44,811 bases of DNA from Clostridia bacterium (GCA_017545905.1 JAFWXL010000113.1:1-44811), one strand, 5' to 3'; shown: positions 23,072-32,499, counted from the first letter of the stretch. Made by a program: numbers and translations. The notes: a model not told the origin generated them from the letters alone.

Positions 23072-24130
23072 CGCATGATCCTTGAGATAACGACGGCGCA
23101 GCTGGCCGCATGCGCCCTCGATATCATCGCCCATCTCGCGCCTTCTGGTGACAGAGATATTCTTTTGCTCAAGCGCCTTTTTGAAAATATCCACTTCGCG
23201 TTCGGTTACGCCTGTGAGCCCGCGCTCGGGCACAGCGTTGAGCGGAATGAGATTGACATGGCACTGCATACCGCGCAGCCTGCCGGCAAGCTCTGCCGCC
23301 TGCTCGGGCGATGCATTCACGCCATGCACCAGCGCATATTCAAAGATTACGCGGCGGCCTGTCTTTTCAATATAATAGCGGCAGGCGTCGAGCACCTCGT
23401 CCATCGCGTACTTATTGGCAACAGGCATAGTCTGACGGCGAATCTCATCATTGGGCGCATGCAGCGAAAGCGACAGCGTCACCGGCAGATCCTCCTCAGC
23501 AAAGCGCCTCATCTGCGGCACAAGGCCGCAGGTGGACAGCGACACGGAGCGCATACCGATGCAAAGGCCGCCCTCCATGCGCAGAATCCGCAGGAACTTC
23601 ACGACATTGTCGTAATTATCAAACGGCTCGCCGCTGCCCATGAGCACGATATTGCCGACCTTCTGCCCTGCGCCCTGCGCAGCAAGGATGCCGTTGGCAC
23701 AGACAATCTGGCCGAGCATCTCTGCCGCAGTCAAGCTGCGCGCGCAGCCATCAAGCGTGGATGCACAGAACTTGCAGCCCATGCGGCAGCCCACCTGCGT
23801 GGACAGGCACAGCGTATTGCCGTACTTATAGCGCATGAGCACGCCCTCGATGACGTGATCATCCGGCAGGCGATACAGCAGCTTGATCGTGCCGTCGAGC
23901 TTCGATTCAATCGTCTCCAGCACGGACACGGGATTATCGATGCAGGTATTCTGAAGCGTTTCACGCAGCGCCTTGGGCAGGTTGCTCATCTTTTCAAACG
24001 GCACACCCTGATGCAGCCATGCGAACACCTGCCTGGCGCGGAAGGCCGGCTGGCCCTGCGCCTTGAAAAATGCGCCAAGCTCCTCGGGCGTCATGCCCAG
24101 AAGCTGGATCTTTTCGTTCATATTTTTCAT
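23069..24130 (-). CDS. rlmN: Dual-specificity RNA methyltransferase RlmN
   Basis: A 353-aa radical-SAM enzyme that makes C2-methyladenosine at 23S A2503 and tRNA A37. The cluster motif CRMGCKFCAST is in TQVGCRMGCKFC; MGSGEPFDNYDNV and the mechanistic cysteine in LSTCGLVPQM and near the C-terminal GDDIEGACGQLR are present. Start is uncertain between ATG at 24130 and 24121 because there is no clear ribosome site; coupling to the rsmB stop 7 nt upstream is likely. Its stop codon lies inside a repeat unit. Confidence 0.96.
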   Translation of the reverse strand: MKNMNEKIQLLGMTPEELGAFFKAQGQPAFRARQVFAWLHQGVPFEKMSNLPKALRETLQNTCIDNPVSVLETIESKLDGTIKLLYRLPDDHVIEGVLMRYKYGNTLCLSTQVGCRMGCKFCASTLDGCARSLTAAEMLGQIVCANGILAAQGAGQKVGNIVLMGSGEPFDNYDNVVKFLRILRMEGGLCIGMRSVSLSTCGLVPQMRRFAEEDLPVTLSLSLHAPNDEIRRQTMPVANKYAMDEVLDACRYYIEKTGRRVIFEYALVHGVNASPEQAAELAGRLRGMQCHVNLIPLNAVPERGLTGVTEREVDIFKKALEQKNISVTRRREMGDDIEGACGQLRRRYLKDHA

Positions 24131-24136
24131 GCTCAA

Positions 24137-25843
24137 TTATGCTTTGACTCTGCGCATACGGCACACGAAGAAACCGTCGGTGCCATCGCGATGGGCAAAC
24201 ATCTGCAGGCCGGCTGCCGTTTCATGCTGGGCGAGCGCCTCGGGCAGTTCAGCGGCCATCGGTACGGCTTCATACTCCGGATGGCGCGCAAGGAAAGCTT
24301 CAACCTGCCGGCCATTCTCCTGCGGGAGGACAGAGCAGGTGGAATACACCAGCGTGCCGCCGACTTTGATCATCGGAGCAATCGCATCAAGAATCTCCAT
24401 CTGCGTGCGGCAGAGTGATTCTACACCAGCGCGGGTCACGCGATACTTGACGTCCGGCTTCTCGAGCATGACGCCCGTGCCGGAGCAGGGCGCATCGATG
24501 AGCGCGGCGTCGAGGGTCATCGCCATATCCGGGCGCGGCGCAGAGGCGTCCTTGACCGCCGGACGGACGTTTTCGATCTTCAGGCGGTTTGCGGTACCAC
24601 GGATGAGCTCCACGCGGTGCGCGTGGGTATCCCATGCATAGACGCGGCCGGTATCATTCATCATCTCGCTGAGAATAGCCGTCTTGCCGCCCGGCGCAGC
24701 GCACGCGTCGAGCACCGTCTGGCCCGGCTTCGCGCCGACCATGCGGGCTGCAATCACAGAGCTTTCGCCCTGAATGGTGAACAGGCCGTTCTGGAATGCG
24801 CGCATGCGGGTCAGATCGCCCGCGCCGCGGACCTTATAGGTACCCGGCACGATGCCCGGATAGAACTCCAGCTCGTCATCGGCAAACAGGCTGCGCAGAC
24901 GCGTATCATCGCAGCGCAGATAGTTGACACGCACAGTGATGTCGCGGTCCTTCGGGCGGTAGCGCAGGATATTCAGCGCGCCGTTTTCGCCGTAGGCCTC
25001 GATGAGGATCTCGCAAAGCTCCACCGGCGCGGAGAACATGACGGACAGATACTTCGCCGGATCATCCGCCGGCTTTGGCCATACGACGTTCTCCTTGCCG
25101 CGGATCATATTGCGCAGCACAGCATTGACAAGGCCCGTAAAGCCCTCAAAGCCCATCGCGCGGGTCAGGCTGACGCTCTCGTCCACAGCGGCCATATCCG
25201 GCACGCGATCCAGATAGAACAGCTGATACGCGCCCATGCGCAGAATCTCGCGCACTGCGGGCTCGATTTCCTTCTCGCCCTCCAGAAACTGGTCGATGCG
25301 CCAGTCGAGGGTGATCTTGTTTTCCAGCGTGCCGTAGACCAGCTGCGTGGTAAACGCGCGGTCGCGGCGGCCGAACATCGCCGCCGCCAGGCGCTTGTCC
25401 AGCGCAAGGGACGCAAACGCATCGCTGCGGCTCACATCCAGCAGCGTCTCCAGCGCCACGCGGCGCGGCGCAAGATTCATGCGCTTTTCCACCGGCTTCT
25501 TATCGTAATGCGGCGCATGCAGCGTTTTTCTCTCGCCCACCGACGCATGATCATGACGCGGCGGGAACGGCTTTTTGCCGCCGTAAGCCGGACGGTCGCC
25601 GAAATTCTTCTTTTCGCCGAACGCAGGCCTGTCGCCGCGCGGACGGAACTCCTTCTTGCCATCAAAGCCAGGCTTATCGCCGAAGCTGCGCTTCTCACCG
25701 TAGCTCTTCTTTTCGCCATAAGACTTCTTTTCACCGAAGCTCTTGCGCTCGCCGCCGAAGCTCTTCTTCTCGCCAAATCCCTTTTTATCGTCAAACTTTC
25801 TGCCGCTGCGGAATCCGCCGTCACGGCCCCTGTTGTCAGCCAT
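24137..25843 (-). CDS. rsmB: 16S rRNA (cytosine967-C5)-methyltransferase RsmB with a repetitive basic N-terminal extension
   Basis: A 568-aa protein. From about residue 120 it is RsmB: a NusB-like RNA-binding helical domain (RRVALETLLDVSRSDAFASLAL onward) and a methyltransferase domain with DACAAPGGKTA, IDAPCSGTG and the catalytic YSTCSVLPQEN. Residues 1-120 are an extra low-complexity tail of FGEKK / YGEKK / FGDKP-type repeats rich in Lys, Gly, Phe, Arg and Asp, probably disordered and RNA-binding. The start at 25843 sits 3 nt after the fmt stop. The extension is in frame with normal codon use, so it is not an annotation error. Confidence 0.94.
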   Translation of the reverse strand: MADNRGRDGGFRSGRKFDDKKGFGEKKSFGGERKSFGEKKSYGEKKSYGEKRSFGDKPGFDGKKEFRPRGDRPAFGEKKNFGDRPAYGGKKPFPPRHDHASVGERKTLHAPHYDKKPVEKRMNLAPRRVALETLLDVSRSDAFASLALDKRLAAAMFGRRDRAFTTQLVYGTLENKITLDWRIDQFLEGEKEIEPAVREILRMGAYQLFYLDRVPDMAAVDESVSLTRAMGFEGFTGLVNAVLRNMIRGKENVVWPKPADDPAKYLSVMFSAPVELCEILIEAYGENGALNILRYRPKDRDITVRVNYLRCDDTRLRSLFADDELEFYPGIVPGTYKVRGAGDLTRMRAFQNGLFTIQGESSVIAARMVGAKPGQTVLDACAAPGGKTAILSEMMNDTGRVYAWDTHAHRVELIRGTANRLKIENVRPAVKDASAPRPDMAMTLDAALIDAPCSGTGVMLEKPDVKYRVTRAGVESLCRTQMEILDAIAPMIKVGGTLVYSTCSVLPQENGRQVEAFLARHPEYEAVPMAAELPEALAQHETAAGLQMFAHRDGTDGFFVCRMRRVKA

Positions 25844-25846
25844 TGC

Positions 25847-26785
25847 TTACGCCTTTCCCAGGCAAATGCCTGTATCCATCGTGTGTCCGCGCAAGTAATC
25901 TTTCGCGTTCATTCTCTTTGCGCCGGGCATCTGAATCTGTCTGAGTTCCACATCGTGATCGCCGCAGGAGACCACCAGTCCCCCCTTGGCGTCCGCAGAG
26001 ACGATCCTGCCCGGCTGCGCAGACGCTGCACCCTCGCGGACGTCCAGCTCGAAGACCTTGATCGTCTGATCGCCCATCGTGGTAAATGCGCCCGGCCACG
26101 GCGTCGTACCGCGCACAAGGCAGTCGATCTCGCGCGCGGTCTTCGTCCAGTCGATTCGGCCAAGCTCCTTATCCATCTTCGGCTCGTAGGTAGCCGCCTC
26201 GTGATCCTGCGGGATACGCCTGAGCGTGCCGGCCTCAAGCTCGCGGATGGTTTCCACAAGCAGCTGCGCACCCATGACGCTGAGCCTGTCGCTGAGCTCG
26301 CCTGCCGTTTCCTTTTCGCCGATGGGCGTTTCTTTCATCAGAAGAATATCGCCGGTATCCATGCCCTTATCGGTGAACATGGTGGTCACGCCGGTCACGG
26401 CATCGCCCTGAATGACGCTCCAGTTGATCGGCGCGCTGCCGCGGTGTCTGGGCAGCAGCGAGGAATGCACGTTAATCGTTCCCAGCGGCGGGATATCCAG
26501 AATCTCCTGCGAGAGCAGCTGGCCAAATGCCGCCGTGACGCACAGATCCGGCTGGCAGGACCTGAGCATATTCACGCCCTCCTCACGCTTGATGCGCTCG
26601 GGCTGGAATACGGGGATATCGTGCCGGAGCGCAACCTCCTTGACCGGGCAGGCGGCGAGCTTATGTCCGCGGCCCTTCGGACGGTCGGGCTGGCAGAAGA
26701 CGCCCACGACATGATAGCCGCTTTCAATGAGCGCCTCAAGAGACGGCACGGCAAAATCCGGCGTGCCCATAAATACGATTCTCAC
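25847..26785 (-). CDS. fmt: Methionyl-tRNA formyltransferase
   Basis: A 312-aa enzyme that formylates initiator Met-tRNA. It starts MRIVFMGTPDFAVPSLEAL; the formyl-folate site is in CQPDRPKGRGHKL, NVHSSLLPRHRGSAPINW and GITTMF-like VTTMFTDKGMDTGDILL. The start is a GTG at 26785, 2 nt past the def stop, with purine-rich sequence at the end of def as its site. Normal length. Confidence 0.97.
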   Translation of the reverse strand: MRIVFMGTPDFAVPSLEALIESGYHVVGVFCQPDRPKGRGHKLAACPVKEVALRHDIPVFQPERIKREEGVNMLRSCQPDLCVTAAFGQLLSQEILDIPPLGTINVHSSLLPRHRGSAPINWSVIQGDAVTGVTTMFTDKGMDTGDILLMKETPIGEKETAGELSDRLSVMGAQLLVETIRELEAGTLRRIPQDHEAATYEPKMDKELGRIDWTKTAREIDCLVRGTTPWPGAFTTMGDQTIKVFELDVREGAASAQPGRIVSADAKGGLVVSCGDHDVELRQIQMPGAKRMNAKDYLRGHTMDTGICLGKA

Positions 26786-26787
26786 GC

Positions 26788-27264
26788 TTATTCAGCCTCT
26801 TCTTCCTCTTCATCCGAGAAGATTTCGCGGTACATCTTGTCCACATACAGTTCGCCGTTGAGGTGATCCGTCTCGTGCATGATGCAGCGCGCAAGCAGCT
26901 CCTCTGCCTCGATCTCATACCATTCGCCGTTGCGGTCCTGGAAACGGGCGCGCACGATCATCGGGCGCTTGACCATACCACGGCGGCCGGGCACAGACAG
27001 GCAGCCTTCCGGACCGTCCTGTTCGCCCTCGGTTGAAATGATTTCCGGGTTAATCATCTCGATCAGCCCGTCGCCGCAGTCCATGACGACCACGCGGCGC
27101 AGCACCGCCACCTGCGGCGCGGCAAGACCCACACCGTGGGTGTGATACATGGTCTCGGCCATGTCATCCAGAAGCTTGTGCAGCTTCTCGTCAAACTTAT
27201 CCACAGGACGGCTCTTCTTGCGCAGAAGCTCGTCCTCAATATACACCATTTTGCGAAGCGCCAT
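26788..27264 (-). CDS. def: Peptide deformylase
   Basis: A 158-aa metalloenzyme removing the N-formyl group from new proteins. The three signatures are GVGLAAPQ (44-51), EGCLSVPG and the metal-binding HETDHLNG. The C-terminus is a run of acidic residues (EEEEEAE). ATG at 27264 with AAAGGAG upstream. It is first in the operon; in B. subtilis priA lies directly before def, but here an esterase and other genes intervene. Confidence 0.97.
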   Translation of the reverse strand: MALRKMVYIEDELLRKKSRPVDKFDEKLHKLLDDMAETMYHTHGVGLAAPQVAVLRRVVVMDCGDGLIEMINPEIISTEGEQDGPEGCLSVPGRRGMVKRPMIVRARFQDRNGEWYEIEAEELLARCIMHETDHLNGELYVDKMYREIFSDEEEEEAE

Positions 27265-27595
27265 ATTAGTTTTCTCCTTTTTTTCAGGACAGGTTTCAGC
27301 CCGGTCTGCGCCATCTGGACACAGTCAGGCACAATACTCCATAATCCATTACATTATAAGACATATCGCTGTAAAATGGAAGTGGCAAATAAACAGAAAT
27401 CGCACGGTGCAGTCTTGAGAATCTGCTCAATCATCCGCCTGCCACGCGGCTTGTCCGTTTTCCTGTTTTTGCCGATATATTCCCCTTTATTGTGGACGCT
27501 GTACAGAATCCATGTTAGAATAATGTTAAGACGGATTGCCGACCGGCTGCGCACGCGCCGGGCAATCCAAATCATGAAACGAGAAAGGAAAATGC
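27265..27595. promoter_or_regulatory. Divergent intergenic region between def and the esterase
   Basis: No gene seen in 331 nt. On the minus strand TATAAT at 27358-27353 is a perfect -10 about 90 nt before def, but no good -35 precedes it at 16-18 nt. The esterase promoter is annotated separately. The def leader includes a GACAGGTTTC / pyrimidine-rich stretch in which I recognise no known RNA element. Confidence 0.4.
27493..27521 (+). promoter_or_regulatory. Possible promoter of the secreted esterase gene
   Basis: TGGACG (27493-27498), 17-nt spacer, then TAGAAT (27516-27521) with TG one base upstream (extended -10). This gives a leader of about 65 nt. Confidence 0.5.
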
Positions 27596-28756
27596 ATGAT
27601 GAAGAAGATCCTGGCTCTGGCGCTGATCGCCCTGATCACCCTCTTTGCTGCCGCGGCTTTTGCCGAGGAATGCCCCTACACGCTTGAAGAGTTCAAGGCG
27701 CTCGTAGAAGAAGAGCTCACAGCCGCCCGCGACGTCGTGTATTATCCGCACGCATACGAAGGCGACTTCGAACAGCTCTATGTCAATTTCCACAAGCTCT
27801 CCCGTTCCCGCTATGAGACCGTCGCCCCCGCGAGCGAACCGGGCGTCGTGCTCGGTCACTATGACCTGTACAAGAACCTGAAGGAGCTGCGCGAATCCAT
27901 GGTTCAGACCGCCGAGCCCGCCTCCACCGTGTGGGATATCTGGGAAGACGACATGGCCGTCGAGGATCCGCTGCCGACCGAAGGCTGGGATATCTCCTAC
28001 GATAACCCCGGCTTCCGTCCGTTCCTCAATCCCTATCTGCTTGAGGATCAGTCTCAGGTCAAGGGCAATGTCGTGATCATCGCCGGCGGCGGCAGCACCC
28101 ACCGCAACAACGTCGTCGAAGGCTATCCGGTTGCCGAGTTCTTCAATGAGAACGGCTACAACGCCTACGTTCTGCAGCGCCGCGTGAATCCGTACGCCGC
28201 AGCCGATCAGGTGCTCGACCTGACCCGCGCAATCCGCTACATCCGCTACTATGCCGAAGAGAAGGGGATCGCCAAGACCGATATCATGATCACCTGCGGC
28301 TTCTCCGCCGGCGGTATGAACATCATGAACGCGATCGCTGCCGGCAACGCCACCCCGGACAGCGTGTATCCGCAGTATGTGTGCGATGAAATCGACGCCA
28401 TGAGCGCCGACATGACCGTCGCCCTGCCGATCTACGGCATGTTCTCCATGACGCCGCTTGATTTCTCTGCCAATGAAAACCTGCCGGCGATGTTTGGCGT
28501 CATTGGCCACAAGGACAGCCTGTACGCCTATGTGCTGCCCGGCCTTGACAACCTGTGCAAGACCTTCTCCGACTTCTCGTTCTATCTTGCGCCGGACGCC
28601 CCTCACGGCGTCGGTCTGGGTACCGGCACCCGCAATTACGTGAACGCCTTCACCCAGCTGGCCCAGTGGCCGCAGATGGCGATCAACTTCATTGAGAGCC
28701 GCATCGGCCTGCAGGAGAAGAGCTACGATCTGAACCAGACCATGAATTCCTGGTAA
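27596..28756 (+). CDS. Secreted alpha/beta hydrolase (esterase/lipase family)
   Basis: A 386-aa exported protein. A Sec signal peptide covers residues 1-23 (MMKK, hydrophobic run, AAAFA before EE). The hydrolase core has the oxyanion block IIAGGGSTHRN, EGYPVAEFFNENGYNAYVL, and the nucleophile elbow GFSAGG with S237; D307 and H337 are plausible triad partners. This resembles the acetyl-xylan/feruloyl esterase-like COG0657 group, but the substrate is not evident. There is no lipobox or anchor. Site AAAGGAAA before the ATG; the second Met is equally possible. It is monocistronic and divergent from def, with a terminator after it. Confidence 0.85.
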   Translation: MMKKILALALIALITLFAAAAFAEECPYTLEEFKALVEEELTAARDVVYYPHAYEGDFEQLYVNFHKLSRSRYETVAPASEPGVVLGHYDLYKNLKELRESMVQTAEPASTVWDIWEDDMAVEDPLPTEGWDISYDNPGFRPFLNPYLLEDQSQVKGNVVIIAGGGSTHRNNVVEGYPVAEFFNENGYNAYVLQRRVNPYAAADQVLDLTRAIRYIRYYAEEKGIAKTDIMITCGFSAGGMNIMNAIAAGNATPDSVYPQYVCDEIDAMSADMTVALPIYGMFSMTPLDFSANENLPAMFGVIGHKDSLYAYVLPGLDNLCKTFSDFSFYLAPDAPHGVGLGTGTRNYVNAFTQLAQWPQMAINFIESRIGLQEKSYDLNQTMNSW

Positions 28757-28806
28757 GCCCGTAAAAGCAGTCTTTTTTCCGATGAATCGCCAGAATATAC
28801 AAAACA

Positions 28807-28838
28807 TGCCGCAGCTGCGCAGAGCTGCGGCATATTTT
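28807..28838. terminator. Bidirectional terminator between the esterase and the priA operon
   Basis: Perfect 10-bp stem TGCCGCAGCT / AGCTGCGGCA with a 6-nt loop. On the plus strand TATTTTC follows, on the minus strand TGTTTTG, so it can serve both converging units. Confidence 0.85.
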
Positions 28839-28845
28839 CATTCAT

Positions 28846-29253
28846 TCAGAACACATAACGTTTTCCCTGTTTCATCAGCGTGCCGTCGGTCAGCGCGATC
28901 CGGAGCAGGATCGTATCCGGATCGGATTCATCCACATGTCCCAGCGAATACCACGAAGCAAACGCCGTGCGCAGGATCTCCATGATCGCGTGGTTTTCCT
29001 TGCGCAGCACATGGCCCAGACTTTCTCCCCTGCCATGTCCCGAAAACCACTCGCCGCAAATGCCGACGACGGGATTGATTTCAATCTGCCCCATTTTATT
29101 GGATTTTGCATGGGTCACGCAGTAAAACGCGCCGTCCATGTAAAAGGCGTTCACCGCGCGAACATGCGGCATATCGCCCGATACAGTTGCAAGGGCGATC
29201 AGGCTGTCCTTGCCAAAGCGCTCGGTCAGCAGTGCATGGATGTCAGGATTCAC
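28846..29253 (-). CDS. Pyridoxamine 5'-phosphate oxidase-fold protein
   Basis: A 135-aa split-barrel flavin-binding-fold protein: LIALATVSGDMPHVRAVNAFYMDG opens like PNPOx-family proteins, followed by CVTHAKSNKMGQIEINP. Function unknown; such proteins bind FMN, F420 or heme. The GTG at 29253 has GGGGGAG 5 nt upstream and is preferred to an earlier in-frame codon inside the GNAT gene. It is last in the priA-led unit. Confidence 0.82.
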   Translation of the reverse strand: MNPDIHALLTERFGKDSLIALATVSGDMPHVRAVNAFYMDGAFYCVTHAKSNKMGQIEINPVVGICGEWFSGHGRGESLGHVLRKENHAIMEILRTAFASWYSLGHVDESDPDTILLRIALTDGTLMKQGKRYVF

Positions 29254-29266
29254 AGTCTCTCCCCCT

Positions 29267-29788
29267 TCAAAGCGCTTTCTCCAGCAGCACAAGGTTCACG
29301 CCCTCAATGCCGTTGAACACCGTAGGAATGACGCCGATTTCGCTGTAGCCCAGCTTACTATACATCACTCTGGCGCGGCTATTGCGTGCGTTGGTATCCA
29401 TGCGAAGATACCGGCAGCCATGATTACGGGCATATTCCTCATAGAAGCTGACAAAGGCTTTTCCATAGCCGCGGCAGGCTGCACCGGGATGAATCACCAG
29501 CGTATGAAGCACCATGATCTCGCTGTCGTCAGCCGTATACTGCCAGCTTGCCGTTTCATAGCCGTCGCACTGGCGCTGATTGATGATTGCCGCGCCGACG
29601 ATTCTTCCTTCAGCTTCGAGTACAAACAGGTCGCCGCGCACAAGCGCAGCTTCTGCAGTCTTCTGTGTCGGATAGACGCCGCGCACCCAGCCGACGGTGG
29701 TCAGGCCTGCTTCTTCGGCGGTGTGGATGGCATCGTAAATCGCTGTAACCGCAGAAATATCGGCTTTTCCCGCTTTATGAATGATCAT
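29267..29788 (-). CDS. GNAT-family N-acetyltransferase
   Basis: A 173-aa acetyl-CoA-dependent acetyltransferase. The acetyl-CoA site is VLHTLVIHPGAACRGYGKAFVSF (the Q/RxxGxG/A loop is RGYG), followed by YLRMDTNARNSRARVMYSKLGYSEIG, a classic GNAT motif B. Substrate unknown. ATG at 29788 with GGAGGAAAGT. It lies 12 nt after the preceding GNAT gene and 13 nt before the flavin-fold gene. Confidence 0.88.
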   Translation of the reverse strand: MIIHKAGKADISAVTAIYDAIHTAEEAGLTTVGWVRGVYPTQKTAEAALVRGDLFVLEAEGRIVGAAIINQRQCDGYETASWQYTADDSEIMVLHTLVIHPGAACRGYGKAFVSFYEEYARNHGCRYLRMDTNARNSRARVMYSKLGYSEIGVIPTVFNGIEGVNLVLLEKAL

Positions 29789-29800
29789 ACTTTCCTCCGC

Positions 29801-30247
29801 TTACAGTTCGAATCGATATATCCGTACCTGCCGCTTGCCCTCCTGATACATCTCGTGATCAGCAGGAATGCATGCGGTTTCCAGATATCTGCCGCCAGCC
29901 AGTTCGCATGTGCGGGCCGAAGCAGCATTCTCCGGCACACAAGTGATGATCAGATAATCCAGATCGTGCTTTTTCGCCTGCTTGAACAGCAGTGAGCAAG
30001 CCTTTGCCGCATAGTGATGGCCTCTGTACGCCTCGTCGATTCCATAGCCAATATTGCCGCCGATATAGGTTTTGTCATTGTGACCGATGCGAAGATCGCA
30101 TTGGCCAATGCGTTCACCGCTGAGCAGAAAGATATCGAAATAATACGCAGGAAGCCAGCGTTTTTGCGGCTGCGCCTGAGCAGTCCTTATGAGCTGCAAA
30201 CAGATTTCCTGATCGTGTAAATCTTTTGTATCATAAAACATTTGCAT
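29801..30247 (-). CDS. GNAT-family N-acetyltransferase (RimJ/RimL-like)
   Basis: A protein of about 148 aa. The block NIGYGIDEAYRGHHYAAKACSLLF is the acetyl-CoA pocket of RimJ/L-type GNATs, and CVPENAASARTCELAGGRYLET is the partner block. It may acetylate a protein N-terminus or a small amine; not determinable. Start at 30247 (site AGAGG) or 30241. It begins 8 nt after the priA stop, so it is in that unit. Confidence 0.83.
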   Translation of the reverse strand: MQMFYDTKDLHDQEICLQLIRTAQAQPQKRWLPAYYFDIFLLSGERIGQCDLRIGHNDKTYIGGNIGYGIDEAYRGHHYAAKACSLLFKQAKKHDLDYLIITCVPENAASARTCELAGGRYLETACIPADHEMYQEGKRQVRIYRFEL

Positions 30248-30255
30248 CTTGCCTC

Positions 30256-32499
30256 TCACATCATGCTGCCCGGATTGACCTGACACACGCACGCACAGCC
30301 CTCCAGCGGAGCCAGTGCAATCTCGCTCATCTTGCCCACGGCCTCCTGACAGACAGGCCTGTCGACGATCTTGAGCGCAACCTGCCAGCGCGTCTTGCCC
30401 TTGATGCGCTTCACCGGGCAGGGCATCACGCGCAGGGAGACGACGTATTTTTTCAGGTATGCGCGCCGCTCAAAGAACGCTTCCATCTGGCGCATGGCGC
30501 TTTCGGCGCATCGCTGCGCGTCCTGTTCTTTGTCCGCTTCATAGAGCAGGCGCGCAAGCAGCGTATACGGCGGATAGAGCGCGCGCTTTCTGCGCAGCAT
30601 TTCAGCCTCGTAAAACGCGCGGTAATCCTGCCGGCTTGCGGTTTCAATCGCATAGCTTTCCGGATCATAGGTCTGAAGAAAGACCTCGCCCGGCGTGTCC
30701 GCGCGGCCTGCGCGGCCGGCCACCTGCGTGAGCAGCTGGAAGGTACGCTCGGCGGATCTGTAATCGGGCAGCTTGAGCATCGCATCGGCGGCGATGATGC
30801 CGACCATAGTCACATTGGGGAAGTCCAGTCCCTTGGCGATCATCTGCGTGCCTACCAGAATGCGCGCTTCGCCCCGGCGGAACTGCGCAATCAGATGCTC
30901 ATGCGCATCCTTCTGGCGCGTGGTGTCGTTATCCATGCGAAGCACCGGCACGCCCGGGAAGAACTTTTTCACTTCCTCCTCCACGCGCTGCGTGCCTGTG
31001 CCGAAATACTTGATATACCGGCTCTCACATTCGGGACAAACCACGGGAACCGCCTGTTCCTGTCCACAGTAGTGACAGCGGAGCACGTTTTCCGTGCTGT
31101 GATAGGTCATCGAAACGTCGCACTGGGAGCAGGTGACCGTATAGCCGCAGCTGCGGCAGGAAACAAAAGTCGAATAGCCCCGGCGATTGACAAAGAGAAT
31201 CGCCTGCTTGCCCGCATCCAGACAATGCTTGAGGCCGTCCAGCAGCGCGCCAGAGAAGACCGAGCGATTGCCCTGCGCCAGTTCCTGACGCATGTCAATC
31301 ACATGAACATCCGGCAGCGGCCTGTTTTTCACGCGGCGCGGCATTTCCAGCAGCGTCAGATCCCCGCGTCCGGCCAGCGCAAAGGAGCGCATGCTCGGCG
31401 TGGCGCTGGCCAAAAGAAGTGCCGCCCCCTCCCTTTCACAGCGCATACGCGCCAGCTCGCGCGCATCATAGCGCGGCGTATTATCGGCGATATAGCTGCC
31501 TTCATGCTCCTCATCGATGATGATCAGGCCCACGTTTTCCAGCGGCGCAAAGATCGCCGAACGCGCGCCGATCACCACGCGCACATCGCCCCGTCGGATG
31601 CGCCGCCACTCATCATAGCGTTCGCCCGGGGAAAGGCGCGAATGCAGCACCGCCGCGTCCTCGCCAAAGCGGGAGCGGAACCACATGACCATCTGCGGCG
31701 TGAGCGCAATTTCCGGCACGAGGACGATCGCCGTCCTGCCCAGCTGCGCCGCATGGCGCACGGCACGGATAAAGACCTCAGTCTTTCCGCTGCCGGTAAC
31801 GCCATAGAGCAAAAAGCTGCCCTTTCCCGCCTCCACAGCAGGCAGAAGCATATCAAGGACCTCTCTCTGCTGCGCCGTCAGCTGCGGATCCTCTGCCGCA
31901 AGGCGCTCCATCGCGCCATAAGGGCTGCGCAGCGATTCGCGCTTTTCAAGCCGGACAAAGCCCATCTTCACAAGGCTGTTCAGCGCCGGCCGGTAATCGG
32001 CAACTGCGGCGCGCAGCCGCTCGCAGGACATCTCGCCGGCTTCGCTTTCAATCAGCATTTTCAGCACGGCAGCACGCTTGGGCGCACGTCCCTGACCGGC
32101 AAGCACCTGCGCACGTACGGCAGGATCGACCGTGATTACGGCGTATTCCTTTGTTTTTTCGCCGATACGCTCTCCGCGCATCTGTGCCGGATACATGAGC
32201 CGCAGCGCCTGTGCCAGCGTACAGAAGGACGTCGCGCGGATCTCTTTGGCCAGATCAAGCAGCGCCGGCAGCACCGCCGGATAATCCTCCAGCGTATCCG
32301 TGACGTCCCTGACGCGCTCCGGCGGCAGGCCGCAATCCTCCACCAGCTCCACGACGACGCCCTCGATCTTCTTCTGACGGCCGAAGGGCACATGCACGCG
32401 CATACCGGGGCACAGATCCATCCCCTTTGGCACGCGATAGGTGAACACGCGATCCACGTCTTCGTGCGCGATATCCACGATAACCTGACAAAACGCCAT
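30256..32499 (-). CDS. priA: Primosomal protein N' (replication restart helicase)
   Basis: A 747-aa superfamily-2 helicase that reloads the replisome at stalled forks. The N-terminal DNA-binding domain begins VIVDIAHEDVDRVFTYRVP. Walker A is GVTGSGKT (K239), the DEAH-type box is DEEHEGSY, and the zinc-binding region has CRSCGYTVTCSQC and CHYCG ... CPECES. Motif V/VI: ILVGTQMIAKGLDFPNVT and QVAGRAGRADTPG. ATG at 32499 with GGAGG at 8 nt. Here priA leads two GNAT genes and a flavin-fold gene instead of def. Confidence 0.97.
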   Translation of the reverse strand: MAFCQVIVDIAHEDVDRVFTYRVPKGMDLCPGMRVHVPFGRQKKIEGVVVELVEDCGLPPERVRDVTDTLEDYPAVLPALLDLAKEIRATSFCTLAQALRLMYPAQMRGERIGEKTKEYAVITVDPAVRAQVLAGQGRAPKRAAVLKMLIESEAGEMSCERLRAAVADYRPALNSLVKMGFVRLEKRESLRSPYGAMERLAAEDPQLTAQQREVLDMLLPAVEAGKGSFLLYGVTGSGKTEVFIRAVRHAAQLGRTAIVLVPEIALTPQMVMWFRSRFGEDAAVLHSRLSPGERYDEWRRIRRGDVRVVIGARSAIFAPLENVGLIIIDEEHEGSYIADNTPRYDARELARMRCEREGAALLLASATPSMRSFALAGRGDLTLLEMPRRVKNRPLPDVHVIDMRQELAQGNRSVFSGALLDGLKHCLDAGKQAILFVNRRGYSTFVSCRSCGYTVTCSQCDVSMTYHSTENVLRCHYCGQEQAVPVVCPECESRYIKYFGTGTQRVEEEVKKFFPGVPVLRMDNDTTRQKDAHEHLIAQFRRGEARILVGTQMIAKGLDFPNVTMVGIIAADAMLKLPDYRSAERTFQLLTQVAGRAGRADTPGEVFLQTYDPESYAIETASRQDYRAFYEAEMLRRKRALYPPYTLLARLLYEADKEQDAQRCAESAMRQMEAFFERRAYLKKYVVSLRVMPCPVKRIKGKTRWQVALKIVDRPVCQEAVGKMSEIALAPLEGCACVCQVNPGSMM

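Noticed and set aside
25500-25840. CRISPR-like short repeats
   Set aside because: They encode in-frame FGEKK-type protein repeats of RsmB and are irregular in DNA.
27572-28807. A 411-codon minus-strand frame opposite the esterase
   Set aside because: The plus strand encodes a signal peptide, GFSAGG elbow and triad; the antisense frame has neither a site nor a family pattern.
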